From Cohnella rhizosphaerae (GTDB lineage: Bacteria > Bacillota > Bacilli > Paenibacillales > Paenibacillaceae): a stretch of DNA of 64,000 bases. The notes under the pieces were generated by a model. That model made no database searches. It saw only the letters and a list, made by a program, of their open reading frames with translations, and was not told the origin of the DNA. Location of the stretch: assembly GCF_029525575.1 (NCBI RefSeq), contig NZ_JAPDIA010000003.1, positions 1,170,214-1,234,213 on the forward strand, in the 5' to 3' direction. The stretch's first letter is position 1. Each line of letters starts with the position of its first letter. The translations under genes were made by a program, and so were the position numbers. Shown one piece after another: positions 19,788-30,200 of the stretch.

Positions 19788-19796
19788 CATAGGATA
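19788..19796 (+). promoter_or_regulatory. Possible SigK-like -10 element
   Basis: CATAGGATA matches the mother-cell sigma-K pattern CATAnnnTA, 34 bp before the start of the small protein at 19830. The -35 side is weakly defined. The 256-bp gap 19574-19829 shows nothing else clear. Confidence 0.3.
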
Positions 19797-19829
19797 TAAA
19801 GATGCAAAAGAAAAGAAGGTGAAGCGTCT

Positions 19830-20267
19830 ATGGGAACCTTTCTTGACCAAAGAAGCTCGATGAACGCAGGCGCGACTATCGCTATAGCCGCAACGACGAC
19901 CCCGGCGCTATTCGGCGACATCGGCTTGCAGACTCAAGGGGTAGCGGGCAACGGACTTGGGACCAACGGCTCTCTGATCGTCGATTTGGCCGGTACCATC
20001 GGACTCTCCATTGTTGCGCCCGCCACAGTCACGATCAATGTCGTACGCGGCGGCACCATTGCCGAAGGCACGATCATCTACACAGCCGTACTTCCGATTC
20101 AGTCGAACATCAGCACGATCGTCTCCTTCAACGCGCAAGACCTGCTCGCTCCCGCAGCTCTCCTAACGCAATACACAGCCTTTATCAGCGGCACCGGCGT
20201 AGCGGGCGTTGTGTTGATTACCCGCATCGGACCCGAAGCTTTCTGGGGCGTAGCTTCCCAAGGCTAA
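19830..20267 (+). CDS. Small Ala/Thr/Gly-rich beta protein, possibly spore surface
   Basis: Intact 145-residue protein with AGAAGGTGAAG before the ATG. It has no signal peptide and no transmembrane helix pattern. It is rich in Ala, Thr, Gly, Ile and Val, with alternating hydrophobic strands (SIVAPATVTINVVRGG, TIIYTAVLPIQ, TAFISGTGVAGVVLITRIG), resembling the jelly-roll tail domains of exosporium proteins. That likeness and the possible SigK promoter upstream are the only hints. I do not recognise a specific family, so the function is unknown. Confidence 0.6.
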   Translation: MGTFLDQRSSMNAGATIAIAATTTPALFGDIGLQTQGVAGNGLGTNGSLIVDLAGTIGLSIVAPATVTINVVRGGTIAEGTIIYTAVLPIQSNISTIVSFNAQDLLAPAALLTQYTAFISGTGVAGVVLITRIGPEAFWGVASQG

Positions 20268-20448
20268 TCGCGTACACTCGTCAAGCGTTCGATCGGGCCT
20301 CGCTTGATCTATCCGATCCACGAAATCCTCTTCGTCCGCGGCAAGCTCCTCTTTCCCCCGTCGAGATCACCCGCAAGCGCATGATCGTGCTGTCCGACAA
20401 CCGGCTGCGCCCTCCCAAGCCTGCATCAAGCGCATACGCGGCCATACG
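20268..20448 (+). other. Intergenic stretch with a short coding-like relic
   Basis: Between the small protein and the beta-helix gene the plus strand reads LIYPIHEILFVRGKLLFPP (from about 20304) and, one frame over, VEITRKRMIVLSDNRLRP, joined at a C5 run (20355-20359). There is no start codon with a ribosome site and no family match I can name. It may be the decayed tail of a gene or chance. Confidence 0.25.
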
Positions 20449-20462
20449 AAGGAGGAATTTTC

Positions 20463-22533
20463 ATGCCGGTAGCGAGTTTACTTCCGAGTGATGATACGCT
20501 TATCGCTTCAAGTTATCCTGCAGCTGCATTCGGCAGTTATCCCTTTTTTATATGTTGGTGAATATGTAGCTCCAGGAGATATTTACAGGACATTGTTAAA
20601 ATTTGATTTGTCCGTTATTTCCCCAGGCAGTGACATCGTTGAGGCCCTATTAAAGCTTTATATTTTCAGAAAAGACGTCCCCGGTCCGGAAGCTATAGCT
20701 ATCTATTTAAATCAAAGCGACTTCAACCAGAATACGGCAACCTATTCAAATGCGCCTGCTGTTACGCCTACGGGCATTACTAAAACCGTTAATGACGCAG
20801 ATGTAAACCATTTTATCAGTATCGATATAACTCCGCTTGCGCAACAATGGTATGCGAATGCCGCAGCAAATAACGGTATCACAATGATTGGCCCGGAAAA
20901 TGCGTATTCAATAATGGGAAGTTACAGTACGAACTTTTCCAACAGCGACTTATATCCGTTTCTTGAGGTAACTTACCAGGAAGGCAGCAGCTGCAACAGT
21001 GACATGATCAATGAAGTAACGCAATCTGGAGATTACATCATTAACGAGTCAAATACGCTGTTGTTAGGCCAAAGAATACTTGGTACTTTCAGTGTTGAAA
21101 ACACCGGATTTACCAATGGACTTGCCGTACTTCAAATACTGAACGGCAGCAGCGTCTGGGTGGATGAAAAATCGGCAGAAGTAAGCCCTGGACAGACAAA
21201 GGTGTTATCCACCACAGCATCCAGGCTTGATGAAAGAATATCAATTGTCGGTATCATTGATCCTGTTGTTTCCGGAGCTGTCGGCGGTACGCTGAATGCA
21301 AACGACAACCTTTTCAATCCGAATCAGGTACCGCTTACGTTTAGTTCAGACAATCCTGATTTTCCGGTAGACCCAACTACCGGCGTTATTTCAATAAATA
21401 ATGCCGGTTCTGCCGTAATAACCGTAGCCACAAAAAATATTGAAGGCCCCGTCGTATCATTTACAGTCATCGCCATAGGAAGCAATTCGGTATATAACCA
21501 AACCCAGGGGACTTTCTATACTACGATTCAACAGGCTATAAATGCCGCCAATCCAGGAGATGTTATCCAGGTGGGGCCTGGAAACTATCCCGAAAATGTG
21601 ACCATTGACAGGCGTGTTACGCTAAATGGTTCCGGAAGCGGCGTTGGCGGAACTATAATTAATCCGGCGTCGGGCGTCGGCATATCCATTTCAAACGGCG
21701 GGTTGAACTCGACAAATCGGCTGGTCATATCAGACTTGCAGGTCACCGGCGCTTCCCAGGGAATTTCAACCACAGGAAACAATCAGCCAAGCTTTATTAC
21801 GCTTTCTAACGTATCATTGCTGAGTAATTTGGATAACGGCTTAAGTATCAATATCAGTCCCTCTTTTCCTGTTATGAACGATCTGATTATAACAGGCAGT
21901 AACTTCTCCAATAACGTGACTGCGGGATTCAGAGTCCCGACTTACGCACAGGTTTCAAATGTAACCATCCAAAGCAGCATGTTTAACGGAAATGCCTTTG
22001 GAATACTTGTATTTTCAGGAACGGCAATATTTAATAACATTCATATTTCAAAATCCACGTTTAACAACAACACTTCAAAGGGAATGTACTATGAAGCGTT
22101 GAACAATGCAATTATTTCAAATAATACGATCGACAGCAGTGGTACAACCGGGAGTTTTGCAGCCGGTATAGATATCAATCTCAAACACGGCAACTACCAG
22201 AATGTCAACCTCATAAACAATATGGTAACTAACAGCGGAACCGGCGACCCCGTAAACGGTGCGGCTGCGGTAATAAAAGGCAGGAATGACGGTACCAACA
22301 ACGGTACGCTTACTGGTGTGACTGTATCCGGCGGCACTTACTCCAATGCCCCCGTTGGAATACGTTTTGGAGAGACCGGCCAAAACAACAATTATCCGAC
22401 GGATACCGTTGTAACCGGCGCAACTATTGCAAACAATGGAATAGGCCTGCAAAACGTTACAACAGTTACAATTACGCAGAATAACAATACCTTTATTAAT
22501 AATGGCATAGATACTGTAGGTAATTTCAATTAA
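20463..22533 (+). CDS. DNRLRE/CBM96-like domain plus right-handed beta-helix protein, AT-rich, frameshifted
   Basis: About 690 residues with no signal peptide. The true start is ATG 20463 after AAGGAGGAATTTT, giving MPVASLLPSDDTLIASSYPA. A T6 run at 20544-20549 breaks the frame, and five T joins it to FLYVGEYVAPGDIYRTLLKFDLSV. Residues 1 to about 170 look like a DNRLRE-type carbohydrate-associated domain. About 180-340 contains beta-sandwich modules. About 350 onward (FYTTIQQAINAANPGDVIQVGPG) is a pectate-lyase-like parallel beta-helix with many Asn ladders. Base composition is clearly more AT-rich than every neighbour, which suggests horizontal transfer. It may be a surface or spore-coat adhesin or a polysaccharide-binding protein; no catalytic residues are evident. 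Confidence 0.7.
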
Positions 22534-22574
22534 TAACTCAACTCTCGCAGCATAAAATCGGCAAACAAGCCTTC

Positions 22575-22607
22575 AGCTCCCGTCGGTTGTTGACCGGCGG
22601 GAGCTTT
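22575..22607 (+). terminator. Bidirectional-type terminator hairpin
   Basis: AGCTCCCGTCGG pairs with CCGGCGGGAGCT around a 7-nt loop, followed by TTTGATTT. It lies between the convergent beta-helix and GH38 genes. Confidence 0.7.
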
Positions 22608-22636
22608 GATTTGCGAGTGTCGTTACCGGAGGAGGC

Positions 22637-25131
22637 TCATTCTTTTTCCATCAACGTGCATGCCCGAAGCGCGCTCCCGGCAGCGTCCGTCCTGAACGTC
22701 TTGATCTCGAACCCGTGGAGATCGACCCGCTGCGAGATGCCGAGCGAAGGGATGCGAAGGAGGACCGAGCCCGGCTCGCCGGTCGGTTCGTACAGCCGGA
22801 CGATATAGCCGCTTCCGTCCTCCGCTTGCTTGAAGGCGGTCAGCACGATGCGATCGCCATCAAGCGCGATGCCTGGGGACGGCAGCTCTCCTAAGCCGCC
22901 GGGGAAAAACGACAGCGCATACGGCCGTTCGTGCAGGGCGAGCGCTTCGCGTTCGATCGCCGCGAGGCGTTCCTCGCGTTTGCCGGCGTTGAGCCAGAAC
23001 GTATATGTGCGTTCGCCCTGGTCGATCCGGGGCAGGAACCGGTCCTGCGGCAGAATCGGACGCTCGCCGATCGGATGCGCGCAGTAGGCGGCGCCGCGAA
23101 CGAGCGTCGGCCGCAGCGTGCCGTCGGCGCCGTCCGAGCCGTAGACGCCGTCGTTGATCAGCGTCACGGCCCGGCCGTCGGCCGCAGGCTCCGCGATCGA
23201 GGTCCATTTTTGCGCGACCGCTTCGTCGCCGTTCACCGGCAGCCGCTGGACGCCGTACGCCGTTTGCCCCAAGTATTCATAATCCTCCTCGAATACAGTC
23301 GGGATCGACAGCTTAAGCAGCTTGTCCTTCTCCTGCCAGTACAGGCGAACCTGCACTTCGATCTCGGTGCCCTGCTTGGGCAGCAGGTAGGTGAGCACGA
23401 CAGCGGAGTCGCCATAGGACAGCAGCGCTTCGACGACGGTACGCACTTCGCCGTCCTCGATCACCCGCACGGCCGGCAGCGCCTCGTCCTTGACGCCCGA
23501 GAAAGCCGTGCCGCGGGCGGGACTCATCAGCTCGAATCGGCCGACGACCGGCTCGAACCGGTTCGTATCCATGCGCCACGGATCCTCGTTGTCGGCGAAC
23601 ACGACCGGCAGGAAGGCGCCCGGGCGCAGGTAGGATACGCCCTCCGCGACATACTTGTCGATCAGACCGGTCCGCGTATTGATCTCGATCTGCAGAGACG
23701 GCGATTCGAACCGAATCGCGCCGTCGCGCTCGGCCAGATAGGCCTTTGGCTTCTGCGGCAGCTTGACGATCCGGCAGTCGAACCTGTTCATCGACGAAGG
23801 CGCGAGCTCGGCTTCGAATACGACGCGTTTGCGCCAGTCCAGATTCAGGGCGCTTTGCTCTTTTTCAGGCTGGCTCGGCACGCGTTCGCCGTCGCGGTAC
23901 ACCAGCGGCATGGAGAATTCCTCCGTCCAGTTCTGGTCCTCCAGCATGAACTCGCAGGCGAAGATGCCGCGCACGGGATACGGATGCGGGTTGTAGACGA
24001 GTATCGGATACTCGCCTGTCGCCGCCTGGGGCTGGCCGGCGGCCAGCGCGAAAAACGCGCGTGCGCGCAGGCGCGAAGCGATCTCAAGGCCGTGGTCCAT
24101 GAGCCGGAGCGACGCCTCCTCCGCGGGCTGGATCGAGCTGCCCGGCAGGATGTCGTGAAATTCGGCGACCATCAGGTCGTGGAACGCTTCGCCGAGCTCG
24201 CGCGCCGGGTACGCCAGCAGCCCCTGCATCGCGGCAGTCGCCAGCATTTTTTTCGGTCATGAACAGCTGGCTTTCCAACTGACGATGCTTTTGCTTGATC
24301 CGGATCATCGACGTGTAGCAAGCCGACGAAGCGCGGATTGAGATCGTCGGCGTGACGGGGAAGCTCGGCGGCTTCGCGCAGCTCGGCGAAGTAGGCCTCC
24401 GGCGTGGAATGCACGATTTCCGTCCCGGCGGACCGCATCATCTCGCCGATACGGTCTAGGTCGAGACGGGAGGGACCGCCGCCGTGATTGCCCACGCCCC
24501 ACAGCAGCAGGCGCGGGCGATCCTCGCCGTCGTCGGCGTACTTCTCCAGCCACTTCGCGATCTTCTGATGCGCCTGACCGAGCAGCGTATTGTACCCGTC
24601 CGCGATCTGGTGCGCGAGCACCTCGGAGCCGTCGAAGCCGACCCAGACGAAGTCGTCCGCCGGTCCGGCAAGCTTCAGCTCGGGACGCATGAACAAGTAA
24701 GCGTCGAAGCCCGACTTGCACATGATCTGCACCAGTCCTCTCGAATGGCCGAAGGAGTCGAAATTGATTGCGGTCGTCGGAGCCTGTCCGAACTTCTCCA
24801 TGAAATACTGCTTGCCGAGCAGAATCTGCCTGACGAGCGATTCGCCCGACGGCATGTTGCAATCCGGCTGCAGGTACCAGCCGCCCATGATGTGCCACTT
24901 GCCTAGCCCTACGAGGCGCTGAATCTCTGCGAACAGGCTCGGCTCGTACTCCTCGATCCACTTATACAGCAGCGCCTCATTGTGATTGAAGACATAACCG
25001 TCGTATTCTCTGCAAAACGACGCGGCCGCCCTGAACGTGGACACCGCCGCCGCCGCGCCTTCTTCCCATTCCCACTGCCAGACGGGGTCGAGATGCGCGT
25101 TGCTGATCAGATGCAATTTTTTCAATGCCAT
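22637..25131 (-). CDS. GH38 alpha-mannosidase, frameshifted
   Basis: Cytoplasmic zinc-dependent alpha-mannosidase, about 830 residues. Family motifs are NAHLDPVWQWEWEE (zinc ligands H13 and D15), the nucleophile region INFDSFGHSRG (D125), GNHGGGPS, and EFHDILPGSS late in the catalytic part. A beta-rich C-terminal half follows. Two breaks lie close together: one near 24312-24324 (restores CYTSMIRIKQKHRQLESQLF) and one at a T7 run on the plus strand (24247-24253; six restores TEKMLATAAMQG). ATG 25131 has AAGGATG before it. It is divergent from an AraC regulator with an inverted repeat between them. It probably releases mannose from imported N-glycan or mannan fragments. Confidence 0.87.
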
Positions 25132-25190
25132 TCATCCTTCCTCGGATCGTGTCCATGCTCTCCGTTACATTTTCATCCGGAAAAGAGCGG

Positions 25191-25223
25191 GTGTAAATTC
25201 ATTGGAATATCGCGTTTTTACAC
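25191..25223. promoter_or_regulatory. Inverted repeat in the GH38/AraC divergent promoter
   Basis: GTGTAAA (25191-25197) and TTTACAC (25217-25223) form 7-bp arms whose centres are 26 bp apart. It sits centrally in the 156-bp divergent gap and is a candidate site for the AraC protein encoded at 25288. Confidence 0.4.
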
Positions 25224-25287
25224 TAAAATGACCGGTTGGCCTGTGCTACTATGTAAATAAAGAAAGAGCTGCCGGGAGGGAAGACCT

Positions 25288-26223
25288 GTGGAGCGCGCCG
25301 CGCTGCCGGAACGGCTGTACGGGCACATTCAAGTGGACGACGCCGTCGTCGAGATCATCGAGGCGCTCGAGGAGCAGCCTTCGGGTGCCAGCTTCTGCCC
25401 GCCTCATACGCATGTATGGTTCGAATTCAACTACATTTACGAAGGCTGCATGCGAACAGGGTTCGGCGGGCCGTTGTTGGACGTGGGGGCGGGACAGTTT
25501 TTTGTGGTGCCGCCGGGTCTCGAGCATTGCCACGAGTACGAGCCGCAGGCGCCGCATCGGGGAGTCTGCCTGCGCTGGACGTTCGCGCGCGCCGAGTTGC
25601 CCGAAGACGGAGAGCCGGCGGGCGTCCGAGCGATGCTGGAGAGCCTTCGGCATTGGCGGCCGGGCTGCTACGAGGACCGCTACGGACTCGGCGAGCGGAT
25701 CTCGCGGCTGTTCGGCGAAGCGAGGGCTTCCGTCCCGCCTGCGTCGGTCCGGCTCACGTTCGTGCAGATTCTGCTCGCGCTGGCCGCCATCCGCGACCCC
25801 GCAGGCACGGTCGCCCCGCCGGCGGTCGATCTGTCGGACGCCGCTTTTCTCCGCAAGATCGAGATCTACCTGAACGACGACCGCGCGGAGCGGATCGATG
25901 TCCGGCGGCTGGCCGCCTCCATGCACGTAAGCTACAACCATCTGGCGCGCAAGTACAAGCGGTTGACCGGGAAAACGATCGTCGGCCGCCACACCGAGGT
26001 CCGGCTCGCGCGCGCCTTGAAGCTGCTGGAGGAGACGGACGCCTCAATGGCCAATATCGCGGACATTGCGGGCTTCGGCGCCGCCCATTACTTCAGCCGG
26101 GTGTTCAAGGAAGCTTATGGGGTCAGTCCGAAGGCGTACCGCAGCGCGCACGTTTACGCACAAGCGGACGTATCGGCCGCGTCTGGACCGGTCCGGGAAT
26201 CGGCCCGCGAATCGGACGCCTGA
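25288..26223 (+). CDS. AraC-family transcriptional regulator
   Basis: Intact 311-residue one-component regulator. The N-terminal cupin-like sensing domain contains CPPHTHVWFEFNYIYEG and FVVPPGLEHCHEYEP. The C-terminal AraC domain (about 195-290) has two helix-turn-helix units (RIDVRRLAASMHVSYNHLARKY and SMANIADIAGFGAAHYFSRVF regions). GTG 25288 follows GGGAGGG. The last 25 residues are Ala/Ser/Glu-rich and disordered. It is divergent from GH38 and probably activates it in response to a mannoside. Confidence 0.87.
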   Translation: MERAALPERLYGHIQVDDAVVEIIEALEEQPSGASFCPPHTHVWFEFNYIYEGCMRTGFGGPLLDVGAGQFFVVPPGLEHCHEYEPQAPHRGVCLRWTFARAELPEDGEPAGVRAMLESLRHWRPGCYEDRYGLGERISRLFGEARASVPPASVRLTFVQILLALAAIRDPAGTVAPPAVDLSDAAFLRKIEIYLNDDRAERIDVRRLAASMHVSYNHLARKYKRLTGKTIVGRHTEVRLARALKLLEETDASMANIADIAGFGAAHYFSRVFKEAYGVSPKAYRSAHVYAQADVSAASGPVRESARESDA

Positions 26224-26551
26224 TCGCCCGAATGATCGTCCGCCGGCTTCCGGACGAACGCCAGCCAGGCGCCGAGCGTGAGCGGATATACGCGCCGAAG
26301 TGTAAGAAAGCGGCCCGCATGCGGACGCGACAAAAAGCGAGAAGCGGGCAGTGAAATGTGAACGATCGAGTAGAGGAGGAGCTGCTTCAGGTAGCTTCTC
26401 TTTGCTGTGCCGCTACGAATAAAATCGCCGTTCGGCATCTTGACGAATTTCGCATCGATACGGCATACTTATTTGTGGCAAATAATAGTAAATTAAATTA
26501 TATACCTTCTGGAATATATATAAATGAGAGCGAGCAGGAGGAGCGACCGGT
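26224..26551 (+). other. Intergenic region with weak terminator and AT-rich promoter tract
   Basis: GAGGAGCT (26376-26383) and AGCTTCTC (26393-26400) form a hairpin followed by three T, a weak terminator for the AraC gene. From about 26455 to 26525 the sequence becomes very AT-rich, as expected for a promoter of the TetR gene, but no -35/-10 pair stands out. Nothing else is seen. Confidence 0.4.
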
Positions 26552-27150
26552 TTGCAAAAAAAACAAGTTCCAATTAAAAAGAGAAGCGACGTACCGTCTG
26601 CTGGTCGAGGCCGGCTGGCATTGCTTTGCGGAGAAGGGCTATGCGTCTACGACGTTATCGGACATCGTAGCGCGCACCGGACATACGAAAGGGGCGTTTT
26701 ACGGCCATTTTCAGAGCAAGGAACAGCTGTTTATGCACGTGCTGGACTTTCAGATCGAAAGAACGGACGGCTGGTGGGATATTCCAAGAGATTACAGCCC
26801 GTCGGACTTCACGCTCGAGGAAGTGATCGGGTTCACCCTCGTGCGTCTGGGCGAGCTGATGATGGGGATCGACAACTGGATCGTGACGCTCGTCGATTTT
26901 TACCAGCAGACCAAACGGGACGAAGCGATGCAGCAGCAGGCTTAAAGAAAAATATCGCCGATGGATCGCGGGGATCGAGCGCTTGATCGTCACGCTGCAG
27001 GACAAGGGTTGGATCGAGAAGGAGAAGGATCCGCGCCCGATTGCGATGCAGGTGATCGCTTTTAACGAAGGCTATACGATTTTTTCGGCCTTGTTCGGCG
27101 GCACGGACCCGCAGGTGCTCATTCAAGGGCTGGCGAAGCTGATGCGGTAG
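26552..27150 (+). CDS. TetR/AcrR-family transcriptional regulator, frameshifted
   Basis: About 200-residue regulator. The N-terminal helix-turn-helix is clear: GWHCFAEKGYASTTLSDIV followed by ARTGHTKGAFYGHFQSKEQ. The rest is the helical ligand/dimer domain ending GLAKLMR at 27150. TTG 26552 is chosen because GGAGGAG lies about 12 bp upstream and gives MQKKQVPIKKRE after correction. Breaks are at an A5 run (26576-26580; four A restores KREATYRLLVEAG) and near 26940-26943 (restores QQLKEKYRRWIAG). The next gene is a surface protein and no transporter is adjacent, so its target is unknown. Confidence 0.8.
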
Positions 27151-27206
27151 CCGGAACGCGCGATAGCGAACGAGTCTTTATTCAGAAAAATAAAGGGGTT
27201 ATCACA

Positions 27207-30200
27207 ATGAAGCGCAAAGCGATCGCAATCCTACTCGTCTTCTTCATGGCTACGACTATCCTGTCCAATGCGGCGGGAACGCTTCGGCATGCATTCGCCG
27301 ACGACGTCGTCTGGACGCCGATTAGCAGCGCGGCGGATTTGTCGCAGATGGGATCCGCACCGGCAGGTCACTACAGGTTAATGCAGGATATCGATCTGGC
27401 TGGGTACGACGCCGGAGACGGCGGGGGTTGGAAGCCGATCGGCGGCAATGGAAGCTTATTTACGGGCAGCTTCGACGGCAACGGCTATGTCATCCGCAAT
27501 ATGACGATCGACCGGCCGAACGATAATAGCGTAGGTTTTTTCGGGGTGACGAGCAATGCGACGATAACCAATGTGCATTTGACGAACGTAAACGTAAAAG
27601 GACATACATACGTGGGCGGATTGGCGGGCGAATCGGATACTTCCGCCATTAGCCGCGCTTCCGTTCAAGGCATCGTGTCCGGCGAGGGCGGCGTGGGCGG
27701 TTTGGTCGGCTACAACAGTCTGACGAACGTCTCCGACAGTTACGCTGCCGGACATGTCATGGCGGGGGGCCGGAGACGGCTTCGGCGGGTTGATCGGCTA
27801 CGGTACCGGCAACGGCGCCCGAGGCTCGATCGCCCGGTCGTATTCGACCGCCGCCGTCGATTCGGGAACGAATGCCGGCGGCCTGGTCGGACGGGTGGAT
27901 GGTTCCGTGCCGGCAACATCCGCCTATTGGGATACGGAGACAAGCGGGCAGCCTGCGTCCGCGGCGGGCGCGGGCAAGACGACCGCGCAGATGCTGCTGA
28001 AGTCAACATACGCGGGGTGGGACTTCGCCGGCAGCGATACGAGCGATCCGATCTGGGGCAGGGTAGAAGGCGCCACTTATCCGCTTCATTACGGCGATTA
28101 TAAAAAGGTCGCGCTTGCCTCGCTGAACGTAACGGACGAGGGGGGATGAGACGCAGGAGCTGGATCGCGTTTTTTCCGGCGACTACGGCGCCTACAGCGT
28201 GCGTGTGGGAAGCGAGACGGATCAGGTGAAAGTATCGGGAACGCCGCTCGCTGCGGGTTCGATCGTCTCGGTAGAAGGGGGGGACAGGGGAGGAGACGGT
28301 TGCTCTGGATCCGGGTGAAAACGTAATTACGGTAAAGGTCAGCGACGCCGGCGACCCGGCCGCGCTGAATGCCGTTTACAAGCTGACAGTCTACCGGGAA
28401 GACGGCAGCGCGCAATATCCGCATCGGATCACGACCGCGGAGCAGTTGTCCAGGATCGGCGATTCGTCCGTCGGTTACGAGTTGGGCGACAGCTATGTGC
28501 TCGAAGCGGATCTGGATCTGACCGCATTCTCCTCGGCCCCGGGATGGGAGCCTATCGGCAGCGGGACTTCGCCTTTTGAAGGCGTATTCGAAGGGAACGG
28601 CCACACGATCGCGAACGTAAGCGTCCATCGTCCGACTTCCGATGAACAGGGCTTGTTCGGCGTCACGTCCGGGGCGAAAATCTCCGATATCTCGATCGTA
28701 AATGCGGAAGTCGAAGGCGCCGACGAGGTCGGCGGGTTGATCGGCCGCGCCGAGAATACGACTGTAGCCGGCGTATCCGTCCAGGGATCGGTCTCGGGAG
28801 CAAGCGATGTCGGCGGTCTGATCGGTTCTGCGGATGCCCTGAGTTCCGTGAACGAGTCTTACGCAGCGGCCGAAGTGCAAGCGGGAAATGACGGGGGCGG
28901 GCTGATCGGATCGGGCGCGGCGGCAGGAGCGGTTACCCATTCCTTCTGGGACAGCGAGCGCAGCGGGCAAGCGTCCTCGGCAGGCGGCGGTATGCCGCAT
29001 AGCACGGCCGATATGATGAAGGAGGCTACCTATTCCGGCTATGCAGGCACGGTGTGGGCGTTCGGCAGCGGAAAACGGTGGGGCATCGTCGAAGGCACGA
29101 CTTATCCGATGCCGTATGCAAGCCTTCAGGGCGTGAGCCCGACTGCAATAGTGGTCGCAGCGCCCGGCACGACGGCGACGATGACGCCCTCCGTGTTTAA
29201 CGCGTCGACAGGCATCTATGCGATTACGCTCGCAGCGCCGGTTGCGCAAGCGGAGTTCACGGTGACGCCGGCAGCGGGGCAATCAGTCTCTATCGACGGC
29301 GTTAACGGCAGTACGTGCGCGGTCGATCTGACGTTGGGTGACAATCCGGTCGAAATCGTCGTGACGGGCAGTAACGGTCAGGTTGGCGTATATCAGTTCA
29401 TGATAACCGTACCGTCTCCTTCGGCTGTCGTCGCCTCCGTTCCGCCGGACGACATTTACGGCATCGGCGACGAACTGGATTTTGTGGTCGCCTACGATTT
29501 CCCCGTCGACATCGATTCCGCCGAGCCGCCGAAGCTGCCGATCGTGCTGGACGGCGGGGCGAGCAAATCCGCTTCTTATATAGGCTTGTCCGGCGGCGAT
29601 CCGCGCAAGCTGCAGTTCCGCTATACCGTTCAGGAAGGCGACCAGGCTGCAGCCGGCATTCAGCTCGGGACTGCGCTTGTCGCGGCTTCCCCTTCCGCTG
29701 TGACGGCCCTGGGCAGTTCCGTATCGCTGGATCTGGCGACGCCGCTGCCGGATACGAGCGGCATCGTCATCGACGGAGAGCTTCCCGGGATCGAGCTGAC
29801 GCCTTCGACGACGGCGCCGGTCGCGGGTCCCGTCACGATCGCGGTGGATACGGACGGGACGGGTTCGGCCATCGCCGGGATTAAATGGGCGGCGGGCAAC
29901 CGAACCGCATCCTACTTTGCCGGAGCGGGCACCGTCTTGTCGGGCGGCACGTTCGAGGCGGAGGATAACGGCACGTACACGGTCTATGCGATTGACGAAG
30001 CCGGCAACGAACAAGTCGGGACGATCGACGTGACGAATATCGTTTCGGCGAAGCCGACCCTGTTGCTGGACTATAGCCCCAAGACGGCGGTTCGCACTGG
30101 CGTGGACATTGCGGTAACGGCGACGGTAGCGGATGATGCGGCAGGCAATAAAATCGAGGTCTTGAAGTGGGCGGCGGGTTCGCTGAATGCGGCGGACTTC

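Noticed and set aside
20488..22533. Start of the beta-helix protein at 20488
   Set aside because: That start is out of frame with the conserved N-terminal motif; ATG 20463 has an AGGAGG site and gives the expected domain after correcting the T6 run.
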